Position numbers and translations under genes: made by a program. DNA of 64,000 nucleotides from Nocardiopsis ganjiahuensis DSM 45031 (GTDB lineage: Bacteria; Actinomycetota; Actinomycetes; Streptosporangiales; Streptosporangiaceae): positions 744,001 to 808,000 of the forward strand of contig NZ_ANBA01000009.1 in the NCBI RefSeq assembly GCF_000341085.1. Reading direction: 5' to 3'. Positions 8,071 through 18,643 of this stretch are shown here, in pieces. Under the pieces are notes generated by a model. That model was not told where the DNA came from. It saw only the letters and a program-made list of their open reading frames with translations, and did no database searches. Positions within the stretch are counted from its first letter, which is position 1; each line of letters opens with the position of its first letter.

Positions 8071-9057
8071 GTGTACAGACGAACCACGGCGGCGCTGCTC
8101 GGCGCGCTGCTCCTCTCCCCGCTCCTGTCCGCCTCCCCCGCCTCCGCCGAACCGGCCGCCCCCGACCGGCAGGACGCGGCCCACCCCCGCATCGTCACCC
8201 ACAACGCCTTCCTGCTGCCTAAGGCCCTCTACCCGAACTGGGGCCAGGACATCCGCGCCGACCTGACCGTCCAGGAGGGCCTGCTCTCCGGCCAGGACGT
8301 GGTGGTCCTGCAGGAACTGTTCGAGAACTCCAGCGCCGAACGCCTGCGTTCGGGGCTGTCCGAGGAGTACCCGCACGGCACCCCGGTCGTGGGCCGGTCC
8401 ACCTCCGGCTGGGACCGCACCACCGGTTTCCGGCACGAGACCGCCACCAACGGCGGGGTGAGCGTGCACAGCGTCTGGCCCGTCGTCCGCGCCGAACAGC
8501 ACGTCTTCACCCGCGCCTGCGGGGCCGACTGGTTCTCCAACAAGGGCTTCGCCTATGTGGAACTGGACACGCCCGAGGGCCCGCTGCACGTGGTGGGCAC
8601 GCATTTGCAGTCCGAGGACAGCAGCTGTTCCAGCGGCGAGGACGAAACCGTCCGCGAGGCCCAGCTGGACCAGATCGTCGCCCTGCTGGACGAGAAGGCC
8701 GTCCCCGACAACGAGCAGGTCTACCTGGCCGGCGACCTGAACATCGTGGGCGGCAGCGCCGAGTGGGACCGGGCGGTCAAGCGGCTCGACGCCGTGGAGC
8801 CGGCCTACACCGGTGACGCGGTCTCCTGGGATCCCACCACCAACTCGATCGCCGCCGACGACTACCCCGGCTGGGAACCGCAGCAGCTGGACCACGTCCT
8901 GCCCGTCCGCAACGGCGCGGCCCCGCGGTCCTACGTCAACGAGACACGGGCTGTGAAGAGCGAGCCCTGGACCGTCCACTCCTGGGGCCGCGACCACACC
9001 TACGACGACTACTCCGACCACTACCCGGTCTTCGGCGGCGTTCCGACCGTCAACTGA
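8071..9057 (+). CDS. secreted sphingomyelin phosphodiesterase-like enzyme (endonuclease/exonuclease/phosphatase fold)
   Basis: A secreted phosphodiesterase of the DNase I-like fold, most like bacterial neutral sphingomyelinases. The N-terminus is a classic signal peptide (YRRTT, then a Leu/Ala core, then ASPASA for cleavage). The mature part shows THNAFLLPK (metal-binding Asn), VVLQELFE (catalytic Glu), VVGTHLQSED, YLAGDLNIVG (Asp/Asn pair) and the terminal YSDHYPVFG with the catalytic His. These match the order for Mg2+-dependent sphingomyelinases. Substrate specificity is inferred. GTG at 8071 places the Arg pair at the very start of the signal peptide; GTG at 8047 is an alternative. A shared terminator separates it from the convergent SGNH gene. 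Confidence 0.85.
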   Translation: MYRRTTAALLGALLLSPLLSASPASAEPAAPDRQDAAHPRIVTHNAFLLPKALYPNWGQDIRADLTVQEGLLSGQDVVVLQELFENSSAERLRSGLSEEYPHGTPVVGRSTSGWDRTTGFRHETATNGGVSVHSVWPVVRAEQHVFTRACGADWFSNKGFAYVELDTPEGPLHVVGTHLQSEDSSCSSGEDETVREAQLDQIVALLDEKAVPDNEQVYLAGDLNIVGGSAEWDRAVKRLDAVEPAYTGDAVSWDPTTNSIAADDYPGWEPQQLDHVLPVRNGAAPRSYVNETRAVKSEPWTVHSWGRDHTYDDYSDHYPVFGGVPTVN

Positions 9058-9060
9058 GAA

Positions 9061-9092
9061 CCGTGAGGCCCCCGTCGGCGGGGGCCTCACGG
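9061..9092. terminator. bidirectional terminator between convergent genes
   Basis: A perfect 14-bp stem (9061-9074 with 9079-9092, loop TCGG) sits between the sphingomyelinase-like gene and the convergent SGNH hydrolase gene, and can end transcription from both sides. Confidence 0.85.
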
Positions 9093-9097
9093 TGCGG

Positions 9098-9940
9098 TCA
9101 GCGGCGTTCCCGCCCCGGCAAGGGTTCGCAGCGCTCCAGGGTGGGGCGCTTGGCGGGCACGCCGTCGCCCGAGGACCGGCCCGTGAGGCGGCGGTGGATC
9201 CACGGGACGAGGAACTCGCGCGCCCAGTGCAGGTCCTCCTGGCGGGCGGTGCGCCAGTCGCGGGGCTCCGGCGGCGGCCAGGGCTGGTTCCAGTCGGCGT
9301 CGACCGGCAGGTCCAGGACCTCGCACACGCGCAGGGCGAGCCTGCGGTGGCCCTCGGAGGACAGGTGGAGCCGGTCCCAGTTCCAGGCGCGGGAGTCCGA
9401 GAGGACCTTCATGCTCCACACGTCGACGACGTCGCAGCCGTACCTGTCGGCGACGGCACGCATGTGCATGTTGTAGGTGGCGATCTTGCCGCGCAGGTGG
9501 CGCATGACCGGCTGCCAGTTGGTGTCGAAGCCGGTGAAGACGACCACCCGGGCGCCGGTGGCGCGCAGGTCGGCGACCATCGACTCGAAGATCTCGACGA
9601 CCTGGTCGGGGTCGCTGCCGGGGCGGAGGATGTCGTTGCCGCCCGCGCACAGGGTGACCAGGTCCGGTTTCATCTCGACCGCCCGCGGCACCTGCTCGTC
9701 GCGGATCTGCGCGATGAGGCGGCCTCGGATGGCGAGGTTGGCGTAGCGGACCTCGGGCACGTGCCCGGCGAGGTGTTCGGCCACGCGGTCGGCCCATCCC
9801 CGGTAGCGGCCGTTGGGCACGCTGTCGCTGTCCGGGTAGGGGTCGCTCATGCCCTCGGTGAAGCTGTCCCCGAGGGCGACGTAGGACAGGATGTCCTTGC
9901 TTTTCAGGTCACCGGGAGATCCGGTCGGCACACCGCTCAT
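9098..9940 (-). CDS. SGNH/GDSL-family hydrolase (copy 1)
   Basis: A 280-residue cytoplasmic SGNH hydrolase with no signal peptide. Block I is LGDSFTEGMSDP (nucleophile Ser), block II has the conserved Gly (ANLAIRGRL), block III is CAGGNDI (Asn), and block V is DRLHLSSEGH (catalytic Asp and His). Such enzymes hydrolyse esters of lipids or acylated sugars. It is a paralogue of the next gene (9941-10868 region), sharing the whole layout and the C-terminal WxxRxLTGxSSGD stretch. The substrate is unknown. The gene ends at a strong convergent terminator. Confidence 0.88.
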   Translation of the reverse strand: MSGVPTGSPGDLKSKDILSYVALGDSFTEGMSDPYPDSDSVPNGRYRGWADRVAEHLAGHVPEVRYANLAIRGRLIAQIRDEQVPRAVEMKPDLVTLCAGGNDILRPGSDPDQVVEIFESMVADLRATGARVVVFTGFDTNWQPVMRHLRGKIATYNMHMRAVADRYGCDVVDVWSMKVLSDSRAWNWDRLHLSSEGHRRLALRVCEVLDLPVDADWNQPWPPPEPRDWRTARQEDLHWAREFLVPWIHRRLTGRSSGDGVPAKRPTLERCEPLPGRERR

Positions 9941-10049
9941 GGTGTTCGATGATGCAACCCAACGCCGTGGTTACGCGACAGTAGGTTGATGCTTTGTCGC
10001 CTTTTGGGGCGGAACTCACACCATGGGCGGTGTGCCCGGAAAAGTAGTG

Positions 10050-10868
10050 TCAGCGGTCCTTGGTGAGCGTGGTGAGCACGGGGCGCTTGGCGGTCACCGT
10101 GTCACCCGAGGACTTCCCGGTGAGCCGGCGCCCGATCCACGGCCCCAGGGACTCCTTGACCCAGTGCAGGTCGTCCCTGCGCGCCTCGGCCCAGCTGACC
10201 GGGTCCGCCTCGGGCCAGGGATCGTCCCAGCGCTCGTCGGTGGGCACGCCCAGGACCTCGGCCACGCGCAGGGCCAGGCGGCGGTGCCCCTCCGGGGACA
10301 TGTGCAGCCGGTCCTCGTCCCAGGCCCGGGAGTCGGTGAGCACGTCCATGGACCACTGGTCGACCAGGAAGCAGTCGTACTTGTCGGCGATCGCGCGCAC
10401 GTTCATGTAATAGCGCGCGAACAGGCCGATGGTGCCGCGCATGTAGCCGGTCGCCACGTTCACGCCGGTGAACAGCACGACCTCGCTGCCGTTGGCGCGC
10501 AGGCGGGCCACGGTGCGGTCCAGGATCTTGGCCACGCGCTCGGGATCGCCGGCGGGGCGCAGCAGGTCGTTGCCGCCCGCGCACAGGGTGACCAGGTCCG
10601 GCGCCATCTCCAGGGCGGGCGGGACCTGGTCGGTGACGATCTGGCGGATGAGCTTGCCGCGCACGGCCAGGTTGGCGTACTCGATCTCGCCCGTGTGGTC
10701 GGCCAGGTGCTCGGCCAGCCGGTCCGCCCAGCCGCGGAAGACACCGCTGCCGTCGGCGTAGGGGTCCCCCACTCCCTCGGTGAAGCTGTCACCGAGGGAG
10801 GCGAGCGACATCCCCGCCCTGATCGGCGAGCCTGCCGAGGACGCCTCGGAACGGTTGCCCTTTGCCAT
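10050..10868 (-). CDS. SGNH/GDSL-family hydrolase (copy 2)
   Basis: A 272-residue paralogue of the downstream SGNH gene, with LGDSFTEGVGDP, NLAVRGKL, CAGGNDL and DRLHMSPEGH as blocks I, II, III and V. All catalytic residues are kept. ATG at 10868 overlaps the uppS stop in a TGATG arrangement, so translation is probably coupled to uppS; a GTG at 10871 is an alternative one codon upstream. The linkage hints at a role in envelope lipid or cell-wall precursor metabolism, but this is inference. The gap to copy 1 (109 bp) contains a small CACACC/GGTGTG hairpin. Confidence 0.87.
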   Translation of the reverse strand: MAKGNRSEASSAGSPIRAGMSLASLGDSFTEGVGDPYADGSGVFRGWADRLAEHLADHTGEIEYANLAVRGKLIRQIVTDQVPPALEMAPDLVTLCAGGNDLLRPAGDPERVAKILDRTVARLRANGSEVVLFTGVNVATGYMRGTIGLFARYYMNVRAIADKYDCFLVDQWSMDVLTDSRAWDEDRLHMSPEGHRRLALRVAEVLGVPTDERWDDPWPEADPVSWAEARRDDLHWVKESLGPWIGRRLTGKSSGDTVTAKRPVLTTLTKDR

Positions 10869-11695
10869 CACTTCTTCTCCCCATCCACCGGGTTGGGTAC
10901 GGCGCCGCCGTACCGGCGGTCCCGGCTCGCGTAGATCTCACAGGCCCGCCACAGGTCGCGGCGGTCGAAGTCGGGCCAGAGCGTCTCCAGGAAGACGAAC
11001 TCGGCGTAGGCGGACTGCCACAGGAGGAAGTTGGACAGCCGCTGTTCGCCGGAGGACCGCACGAAGAGGTCCACCGGCGGGATGTCGGGGGCGTAGAGGT
11101 GCTGGGCGAGGGTGTCCTCGGTGATCTTCTCCGGAGAGATCTGTCCGGCGGCGGCCTGGCGGGCCAGCTCGCGCACGGCGTCGACGATCTCGGCCTGGCC
11201 GCCGTAGTTCACACAGAACTGGAGGGTGAGCCGGGTGTTGTCCTTGGTCATCTCCTCCGCGTCCTTGAGCTCCTTGATGACGCTCTTCCAGAGCATCCCG
11301 GCGCGTCCGGCCCACTTGACGCGCACGCCGCGGGCGTGGAGTTCGTCGCGGCGGTTGCGGATGGTGTCGCGGTTGAAGCCGAGGAGGAAGCGCACCTCGT
11401 CGGGTGAGCGCTTCCAGTTCTCGGTGGAGAAGGCGTAGGCCGACAGGTTGGGGACGCCCATCTCCAGGGCGCCCTCGATCACGTCGAAGAGCGAGGACTC
11501 ACCGGCCTTGTGACCTTCGGTGCGCGGCAGACCGCGTTCCTTCGCCCAACGGCCGTTGCCGTCCATGACCACCGCCACGTGGCGGGGCACGAGGTCGGCG
11601 GGCACCTCCGGGGGGCGGGCCCCGCTGGGGTGCGGGACGGGCGCGGCGTAGTCCCGCTCGCGCCGCTTACCGTTGTCGAAGCTGAACAGACTCAA
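10868..11695 (-). CDS. uppS: isoprenyl transferase (polyprenyl diphosphate synthase, UppS type)
   Basis: Condenses isopentenyl diphosphate in cis to make the undecaprenyl/decaprenyl diphosphate lipid carrier for peptidoglycan and teichoic acid. The 275-residue protein has the family signatures [17 protein letters not shown] (catalytic Asp and diphosphate-binding residues), [17 protein letters not shown], and near the end [19 protein letters not shown] plus an E-F-LWPDF motif. I chose the TTG start at 11695. It overlaps the recO stop (TTGA) and a GGAG lies 5 nt upstream, whereas no ATG or GTG is well placed. It forms an operon with recO and the SGNH gene. Confidence 0.93.
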   Translation of the reverse strand: MSLFSFDNGKRRERDYAAPVPHPSGARPPEVPADLVPRHVAVVMDGNGRWAKERGLPRTEGHKAGESSLFDVIEGALEMGVPNLSAYAFSTENWKRSPDEVRFLLGFNRDTIRNRRDELHARGVRVKWAGRAGMLWKSVIKELKDAEEMTKDNTRLTLQFCVNYGGQAEIVDAVRELARQAAAGQISPEKITEDTLAQHLYAPDIPPVDLFVRSSGEQRLSNFLLWQSAYAEFVFLETLWPDFDRRDLWRACEIYASRDRRYGGAVPNPVDGEKK

Positions 11696-12423
11696 GAACG
11701 CTCCACATGGCGCAGTGATCGGATTCCGTTTTCCAGGTGCCACTGTAGGTAGGCCGCGACCAGCCCGCTGCACTCGGAGCGGTGCCTGCCGTCGCTGGCG
11801 TCCGCGCTGTCCCAGTCGCCCCCGAGCAGCGCCGACATGAGTCGGAGCGTGTCGGGTGAGGGGTGCGTGGAACCGTGGGGACGGCACACCGAGCAGACCA
11901 TACCTCCGGCGTGCACCGCGAACGCACGGTGCTCCCCCCGGCTGCCGCAGCGGGCGCACTCGGCCAGGGCCGGGGCGTACCCGGCGACGGCCAGGGACCG
12001 CAGGAGGTAGGCGTCGAGGACCAACCGGGAGTCGTGGCTCTCCTCCCCCAGGGTACGCAGGGCGCCGATGAGGAGGAGGAACTGGCGTAGGGCCGGGTCC
12101 TTCTCCACGGCGACGATCTTCTCCGCGGTCTCCAGCATCGCGGTGGCGGCGGTGTAGCGGGAGTAGTCGGAGACGACCGCGCTCCCGTAGGCGCGCACGG
12201 TCTCGGCCTGGGTGATGACGTCCAGGGTCCGGCCGGTGTGCAGCTGGAGGTCGACGTGGGTGCACGGCTCCAGCCGGGCGCCGAAGCGCGACTTGGTGCG
12301 GCGCACGCCCTTGCCGACGGCGCGGACCAGTCCGGTGCGGCGGGTCAGGAGGGTGACGATGCGGTCGGCCTCGCCCAGTTTCTGGTTGCGCAGGACGACG
12401 CCCTCGTCGCGATAGAGACTCAC
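11692..12423 (-). CDS. recO: DNA repair protein RecO
   Basis: RecF-pathway mediator that helps load RecA at gaps and anneals single strands. The 243-residue protein begins with an OB-fold ([21 protein letters not shown]), has the basic stretch [11 protein letters not shown], and carries a four-cysteine zinc site (CARCGSRG and CSVCRP) in the C-terminal half, which is typical for bacterial RecO. GTG at 12423 matches the family N-terminus; the frame is open upstream but the extra residues look non-coding. The next gene, uppS, starts within its stop codon. Confidence 0.92.
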   Translation of the reverse strand: MSLYRDEGVVLRNQKLGEADRIVTLLTRRTGLVRAVGKGVRRTKSRFGARLEPCTHVDLQLHTGRTLDVITQAETVRAYGSAVVSDYSRYTAATAMLETAEKIVAVEKDPALRQFLLLIGALRTLGEESHDSRLVLDAYLLRSLAVAGYAPALAECARCGSRGEHRAFAVHAGGMVCSVCRPHGSTHPSPDTLRLMSALLGGDWDSADASDGRHRSECSGLVAAYLQWHLENGIRSLRHVERS

Positions 12424-12771
12424 AGCCCCATTGTCGCGGATGGCACCGACCGTCCCGTGCGGACGCCCGACACCCTGAGCTGGTTTATTACGGTTTGGAT
12501 TCCCTTTTGACGATATTTGCTCTACTCTCACGCGCTAGGGCCTGATGGTTTCGGTCCCGCCGCCCCTCCCCCGCGGCCCTGACGACCGAGACCGTAAACC
12601 TGACCCCCTCAGCATCGGACCACCGATTTCTCACGTGGTCATGGGCACGGGAAGAACCGGCCCGGGGAAAACCCACATCCCCGGCGGCGGAACCCCGTCG
12701 GGCTCACGCACCCGACCACCCCGCAGGGGTGCCCGAAAGATTCCCCATCCCGGCACGGAAGGTAGAGCGAT
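12424..12771. other. intergenic region with several potential hairpins (5' leader of the CAP-domain gene)
   Basis: This 348-bp gap lies between divergent recO and the CAP-domain gene. Its first 100 bp are comparatively AT-rich and suit promoters. Hairpins are possible at 12547-12556/12584-12593 (9 of 10 pairs), in the GGACCAC/GTGGTC pair near 12620-12640, and in a GC-rich pair around 12657-12690. I could not match it to a known riboswitch class. Confidence 0.5.
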
Positions 12772-13656
12772 ATGGTGCGAGGTCGCCGAGGCAGGCGCAG
12801 GATGAGCGCTCGCGAACAGCGCTCGGACCGTGGTGAAGGACGCAGAAAGGCCCGAAAGATACCGCTCGTGGCCGCCGTGGCCGCGATCCCGGTCGGGCTG
12901 ACCCTGGCCGGCGCGCTGGTGCTCTCCGGGCTCGGCGACGAACCGGACCCGGCGGACGGCACCGCCGCCGCCGGTGCCGGTGCCGGTGCCGGTGACATCG
13001 ACGGTGGCGGCATCGGGGACGCGGTGAGCGACGACTCCAACCTTCCCGTCACGGCCACCGAGGACGACTTCTTCGCCTCACCCACGGGAGCGCCCGACAC
13101 CGCCGAGCCCCGGGGCGACAGCGGACCGCGGACCTCCACGGTCACCGCCTCCTCGTCCGCCGAGGACTCCGGGGCCGAGGCCGACGACGCTGACGAGGGC
13201 GGCCGCGCCGGCGAAGGCAACGGCGGTGGCGGTGGCGGCAACGGTGGAGGCGGCAACGGCGGCGGGAACGGCGGCGGCCAGGCCGCCGGCGGACCCCAGA
13301 CCTCGGCCGTCGTGACCCTGGTCAACGACGAGCGCGCCGCACAGGGCTGCGACCCGCTACGCGTGGACGACCGGCTCACCGCCGCCGCCCAGGAGCACAG
13401 CGAGGACATGGCCGCCCGCGACTACATGGCCCACGAGAGCCCTGAGGGCGAGGGCCCGGGCGACCGCGCGCGCAGGCACGGCTACGACGCCTGGGGCGCG
13501 GAGAACGTGGCCAAGGGCCAGCGGAACGCCGACCAGGTCATGGACGCCTGGATGAACAGCCCCGGCCACCGGGCCAACATACTCAACTGCGGTCTGGTGG
13601 CCATCGGGGTCGGCGAGGCCGACAACGCCTGGACCCAGAAGTTCGGCTGGGAGTAG
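12772..13656 (+). CDS. CAP-domain (SCP/PR-1-like) membrane-anchored or secreted protein
   Basis: The 294-residue protein has a very basic cytoplasmic start, one hydrophobic segment (about residues 30-50, PLVAAVAAIPVGLTLAGALVL), a long low-complexity Gly/Asp/Asn linker (about 60-175), and a C-terminal CAP domain of ~115 residues. The domain has NDERAAQGC, the His of AQEHSEDMA, YMAHESPEG, AENVAKG and the signature WMNSPGHRANILN. YkwD-type CAP proteins are extracellular and linked to the cell wall or sporulation, without a proven catalytic role. An AAGG at proper distance supports ATG at 12772; ATG at 12802 is possible. A strong terminator follows. Confidence 0.88.
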   Translation: MVRGRRGRRRMSAREQRSDRGEGRRKARKIPLVAAVAAIPVGLTLAGALVLSGLGDEPDPADGTAAAGAGAGAGDIDGGGIGDAVSDDSNLPVTATEDDFFASPTGAPDTAEPRGDSGPRTSTVTASSSAEDSGAEADDADEGGRAGEGNGGGGGGNGGGGNGGGNGGGQAAGGPQTSAVVTLVNDERAAQGCDPLRVDDRLTAAAQEHSEDMAARDYMAHESPEGEGPGDRARRHGYDAWGAENVAKGQRNADQVMDAWMNSPGHRANILNCGLVAIGVGEADNAWTQKFGWE

Positions 13657-13685
13657 CCCCAGGAGCGCTCCGACAGGCCGGAACA

Positions 13686-13729
13686 GCGTGAGCGGGCCGC
13701 ACCCCGATGGGGGTGCGGCCCGTTCACGC
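13686..13729 (+). terminator. terminator after the CAP-domain gene
   Basis: A 20-bp stem (13686-13705 with 13710-13729, one G-T pair, 4-nt loop GATG) begins 29 bp after the stop codon. The remaining bases up to 14039 show no gene that I can support. Confidence 0.85.
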
Positions 13730-14039
13730 TCCGGGAGCTCGGATGGTGGAAGAGTGTTCCGGCTGGAAGCAGGAGAGGCAGGGAAGGAAGCCGGAACAGT
13801 GCCCACCGGGAGAGGTGAGTACGACGGTTGGCATCCGAGTGTCCCGCACGACCCATCCGCGCGGCGCTCGGGACCTCGGGGACGCGCAGGGTCCGCCGGA
13901 CGAGCTCTCGGTACGACATGCCGGCGATGGTGGCACCCCGCTCTCCCCTGCCGCCACGGCTTTTCCGACGGGGCGGGGATCCGGGGCCGGAGGGCCCGGG
14001 TCTGGCCCCGGCGTCCGGGGGCTGGCTAGAGTGCGTCGG

Positions 14040-14483
14040 GTGAGCATCGAGATCCGGCCCGCCACCGGCGCCGACCTTCCCCACGTCCTGAGGCTCCTCG
14101 GTGAGATGTACCCGGAGGACCCCTCCCTGTCCGAGGCGGCGTCCGACCGGATCTGGGCCGAGATCAGCGCGCAGACCGGCAGGTCGCTGCTGGTGGCGGA
14201 CGACGGCGCCGGTGAGCTGCTGGGCACGGTGGACTGCGTGGTCATGCCGAACCTGAGCCGGTCCGGGCGGCCGCGCCTGCTCATGGAGAACCTGATCGTG
14301 TCCGAGGAACACCGCCGCCGGGGCGTGGGACGCCGGCTCATGGCCGGGGTGCGGGAGATCGCCGAGCGGAAGGGCTGCTACAAGGTGCAGTTCCTCTCCG
14401 CCGAGGACGCCTACGTGCACGAGTTCTACCGCTCCTGCGGCTACACCCCCTGGGCGGGCGGCGGGTTCCACCTCTACCTCTGA
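14040..14483 (+). CDS. GNAT-family N-acetyltransferase
   Basis: A 147-residue single-domain acetyltransferase. It opens IEIRPATGADLPHVLRLL, has the strand-4/strand-5 region LLMENLIVSEEHRRRGVG with the acetyl-CoA pyrophosphate loop RRGVGRRL, and ends with the YRSCGYTPW motif typical of the last strands. The substrate is unknown. GTG at 14040 is followed directly by the domain; another in-frame GTG lies at 14031, and the open frame further upstream is not protein-like. It stands alone between a terminator and the DUF2625 gene, 41 bp before the latter. Confidence 0.85.
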   Translation: MSIEIRPATGADLPHVLRLLGEMYPEDPSLSEAASDRIWAEISAQTGRSLLVADDGAGELLGTVDCVVMPNLSRSGRPRLLMENLIVSEEHRRRGVGRRLMAGVREIAERKGCYKVQFLSAEDAYVHEFYRSCGYTPWAGGGFHLYL

Positions 14484-14524
14484 TCCCGGCCTGGGATGTC
14501 ACCCGGAAATGGAACGGTGCGCGT

Positions 14525-15235
14525 ATGCGTGAGTTGAGTGAGCTGAGCGGAGTGGAGAGCCCCGCGTGGCCGGAGCTGAGCCGGATGTGCGCGGACAGCC
14601 CTCTGGACGTGCGGGTCCTGCCTCCGGCCCCCGAACATCCGGGCCGGTGCCTGCTGCGGCTCCAGGTGAGCGCCGGTTCCTACCTGGGCGCGGTCGCCCT
14701 GGAGTCCGGCGGGATCCTGGTGGACGGCGGTTGGCTGCGGATTCACGGCGGCGGCTGCGCCGACCTGCCCGGACTGGACCAGGTCAACGGTATGACCGGG
14801 GAGATCGGGTCCGTGCGGCCGGCGCGCATGGTGGTCGCGCACGACGTGCTCGGCGGTGTCTTCGCCGTCAACGGCCCGGAGTCCGCCGGCCTCGGGTATC
14901 CGGGAGCGCCGGGCGAGATGGTCTACTTCGCCCCGGACAGTCTGGAGTGGGAGCCCATGGAGGCCGGCTACTCCGGCTGGTGGACGTGGCTGCTGGCGGG
15001 ACACCTGGGCTTCTTCTACGAGACCCTGCGCTGGCCGGGATGGCGTGCGGAGACCGCGGACCTGCACCCGTCGACCGGTCTCGCCGTGTACCCGTTCCTG
15101 TGGTCCGAGGAAGCACAGGCGGATCTGGCCGCCACCACCCGGGGCCCCGCTCCGGTGGCCGAGCTGGTCGGGGCGAACCGGGAGTTCTGCACCTCCCTGG
15201 GGGTCGCCGATCCGGGGCCGCTGGGCGCCTTCTGA
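14525..15235 (+). CDS. DUF2625 family protein
   Basis: The 236-residue soluble protein matches the DUF2625 family: an N-terminal MRELSELSGVESPAWPEL, a central GGILVDGGWLRIHGGG with LPGLDQVNG, then VVAHDVLGGVFAVNGP and APDSLEWEPM, and a Trp-rich C-terminal helix region. The family has no demonstrated function; the fold is thought to resemble SMI1/KNR4-like immunity proteins, but I cannot confirm that here. ATG at 14525 is chosen on homology. A perfect terminator follows 45 bp downstream. Confidence 0.85.
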   Translation: MRELSELSGVESPAWPELSRMCADSPLDVRVLPPAPEHPGRCLLRLQVSAGSYLGAVALESGGILVDGGWLRIHGGGCADLPGLDQVNGMTGEIGSVRPARMVVAHDVLGGVFAVNGPESAGLGYPGAPGEMVYFAPDSLEWEPMEAGYSGWWTWLLAGHLGFFYETLRWPGWRAETADLHPSTGLAVYPFLWSEEAQADLAATTRGPAPVAELVGANREFCTSLGVADPGPLGAF

Positions 15236-15280
15236 GCACCGGCCCGGCACCCGGGACCGGGGCGACGGGACCGGTCACAG

Positions 15281-15316
15281 GGACGGGGCCCGCGACGTGT
15301 GTCGCGGGCCCCGTCC
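15281..15316. terminator. terminator between DUF2625 gene and convergent leuA
   Basis: A perfect 16-bp stem (15281-15296 with 15301-15316, loop GTGT) lies between two convergent genes and can serve both. Confidence 0.88.
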
Positions 15317-15383
15317 GCTCAGTGCCAGGGTGGATCAGCAGGATGCCGGACGCCCTGTGCCGGGGGCGCCGGGCGGTACCGGG

Positions 15384-17218
<1,835 letters not shown>

Positions 17219-17390
17219 AACGATCGTCACGCTAGCAGACGCGCAACGAAATCCGGTACTCACCGTCCACATGATGGGACGAACCCTTCCTGAACTGCGA
17301 CAGAGGAAACGGTTTCCGTGGATTTCAGATGATCGCTCAAAACAGGTACCTCGACTTCAAGATATAGCCGCGAGCGGTTACCCTGGAGGA

Positions 17391-17457
17391 GAACCCTTCA
17401 GTGCTAGGGGGGTCACACGGATTCCGTCGGCGGGACCCAGGGTGCGGCCAACACCCG
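17391..17457. repeat. dispersed repeat copy A (shares blocks with the gcl leader)
   Basis: Three blocks are shared with 24725-24884: GAACCCTTCAGTGCT (17391-17405), GGTCACACGGATTC (17411-17424) and GGCCAACACCCG (17446-17457). In copy A the first two blocks are nearly adjacent. No gene starts after it on either strand. The rest of the 17219-17637 gap shows no gene. Confidence 0.6.
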
Positions 17458-17637
17458 AGGCCCCGGCAGGCAGGCAAGCCCAGCCACCGCAGGGCCGGTA
17501 CCGCCGGCGGAGATCCTTTTTCCCACGCACGTGCGTGCACGAACGCCCGATCCCTGAGCCGGGGGCCGGGCGTTTCTCCTGTGCGGAGTCCCGGGTACCG
17601 GGTTCCCGGTGCCCGAAGGGTCGCTTCCCGGACCCGG

Positions 17638-18525
17638 TCAGGTCCAGGCGCGCTCGCGCCAGCGCCAGGCGTTCTGCCCCAGGTACGCGCGCAGCGTCCG
17701 AGGGGGGCGCCCCAGCAGCCGCTCGACCTCGTCGGTGATCGGCTGGTTCCAGTTCAGCTTGGTGAGTGTGTACACCGCCGCCATGAATCCGACGGTGTCC
17801 CACCCGACTCCGCGCCCGCGCAGACGGGCGGCGAAGCGCGGCAGGCTCGGGTCCGTGTAGCGGACGGTCTCGCCCAGGGCTTCGGAGAGCTGCTCGGCCA
17901 CCTGCTCCATGGAGAGCCGTTCGGGGCCGGTCAGGTGGTGGACGGCGTTGCGGTGGCGCTCCGGGGCGAGCACGGCGTCCAGGGCCACGGCCGCGCAGTC
18001 GCGTGCGTCCACGAACGTGGTGAGCCCTCTGCCCGCAGGGACGAAGAGCTCGTGGTGGTCGGCGATGTCGGTGCCGTGGGTGGAGACGGTGCGGTGCAGG
18101 TTCTGGTGGAAGAACGAACAGCGCAGCACCGTGTGGCTCATCCGGCTGCCGAACAGGGCCTGCTCGGTCTTGTGGTGCGGGATGAACTTCGCCCGGTCGG
18201 CGCCGAAGACCGACACGTAGACCACGTGCTCGCAACCGGCGGCCTCGGCGGTCTCCAGGAACGGGATGATCGCCCGCTTCGCGGCCTTGTTGCCGGGCAG
18301 CGGGAAGAGCAGGAAGAGGGTCCTCACCCCCTTGAGCGCCCCGGGCCAGGTCGCGGGATCGAAGAAGTCCAGCCGGGCGACCTCGGCGGAGGTCCCGGAC
18401 AGGCGCTCGCGGAGCCTGTCGGGGTGACGGGAGGCCACCCGCCAGGGCCGGTCCCCCGCCTGCTCGGCCAACAGGGTGGTCAGCTCGTCGCCGACGTTGC
18501 CCGTGGGTCCGGTGATCAGAAGCAT
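17638..18525 (-). CDS. NmrA/SDR-type NAD(P)-binding protein
   Basis: A 295-residue atypical short-chain dehydrogenase of the NmrA/NAD(P)H-dependent quinone-reductase group. The N-terminus is a Rossmann motif, LLITGPTGNVGDELTTLL (GxxGxxG), followed by RHPDRLRER, a likely NADP-binding stretch, and LDFFDPATW. Later FVDARDCAAVALDAVL and HLTGPERLSMEQVA match the family. The classical SDR catalytic YxxxK is not clear, so it may be a redox sensor or reductase. ATG at 18525 places the Rossmann strand directly at the start. It is a single-gene unit. Confidence 0.82.
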   Translation of the reverse strand: MLLITGPTGNVGDELTTLLAEQAGDRPWRVASRHPDRLRERLSGTSAEVARLDFFDPATWPGALKGVRTLFLLFPLPGNKAAKRAIIPFLETAEAAGCEHVVYVSVFGADRAKFIPHHKTEQALFGSRMSHTVLRCSFFHQNLHRTVSTHGTDIADHHELFVPAGRGLTTFVDARDCAAVALDAVLAPERHRNAVHHLTGPERLSMEQVAEQLSEALGETVRYTDPSLPRFAARLRGRGVGWDTVGFMAAVYTLTKLNWNQPITDEVERLLGRPPRTLRAYLGQNAWRWRERAWT

Positions 18526-18643
18526 GGTCCGGGCTCCGTTTCCTGCTCTCGGTGAGTGCATTGATCATCCCAGCCCCAGCAGGAAACAGAACGGCGCCCG
18601 CCCGAAGAGGGGCGAGCGCCGCAGGGAGATTCGAAGGCTCCGG

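Noticed and set aside
12480..12771. c-di-AMP (ydaO) riboswitch before the CAP-domain gene
   Set aside because: The conserved core sequences of that class are missing; only generic hairpins remain.
13730..14039. N-terminal extension of the GNAT gene
   Set aside because: The frame is open, but the extension is not protein-like and begins inside the terminator of the preceding gene.
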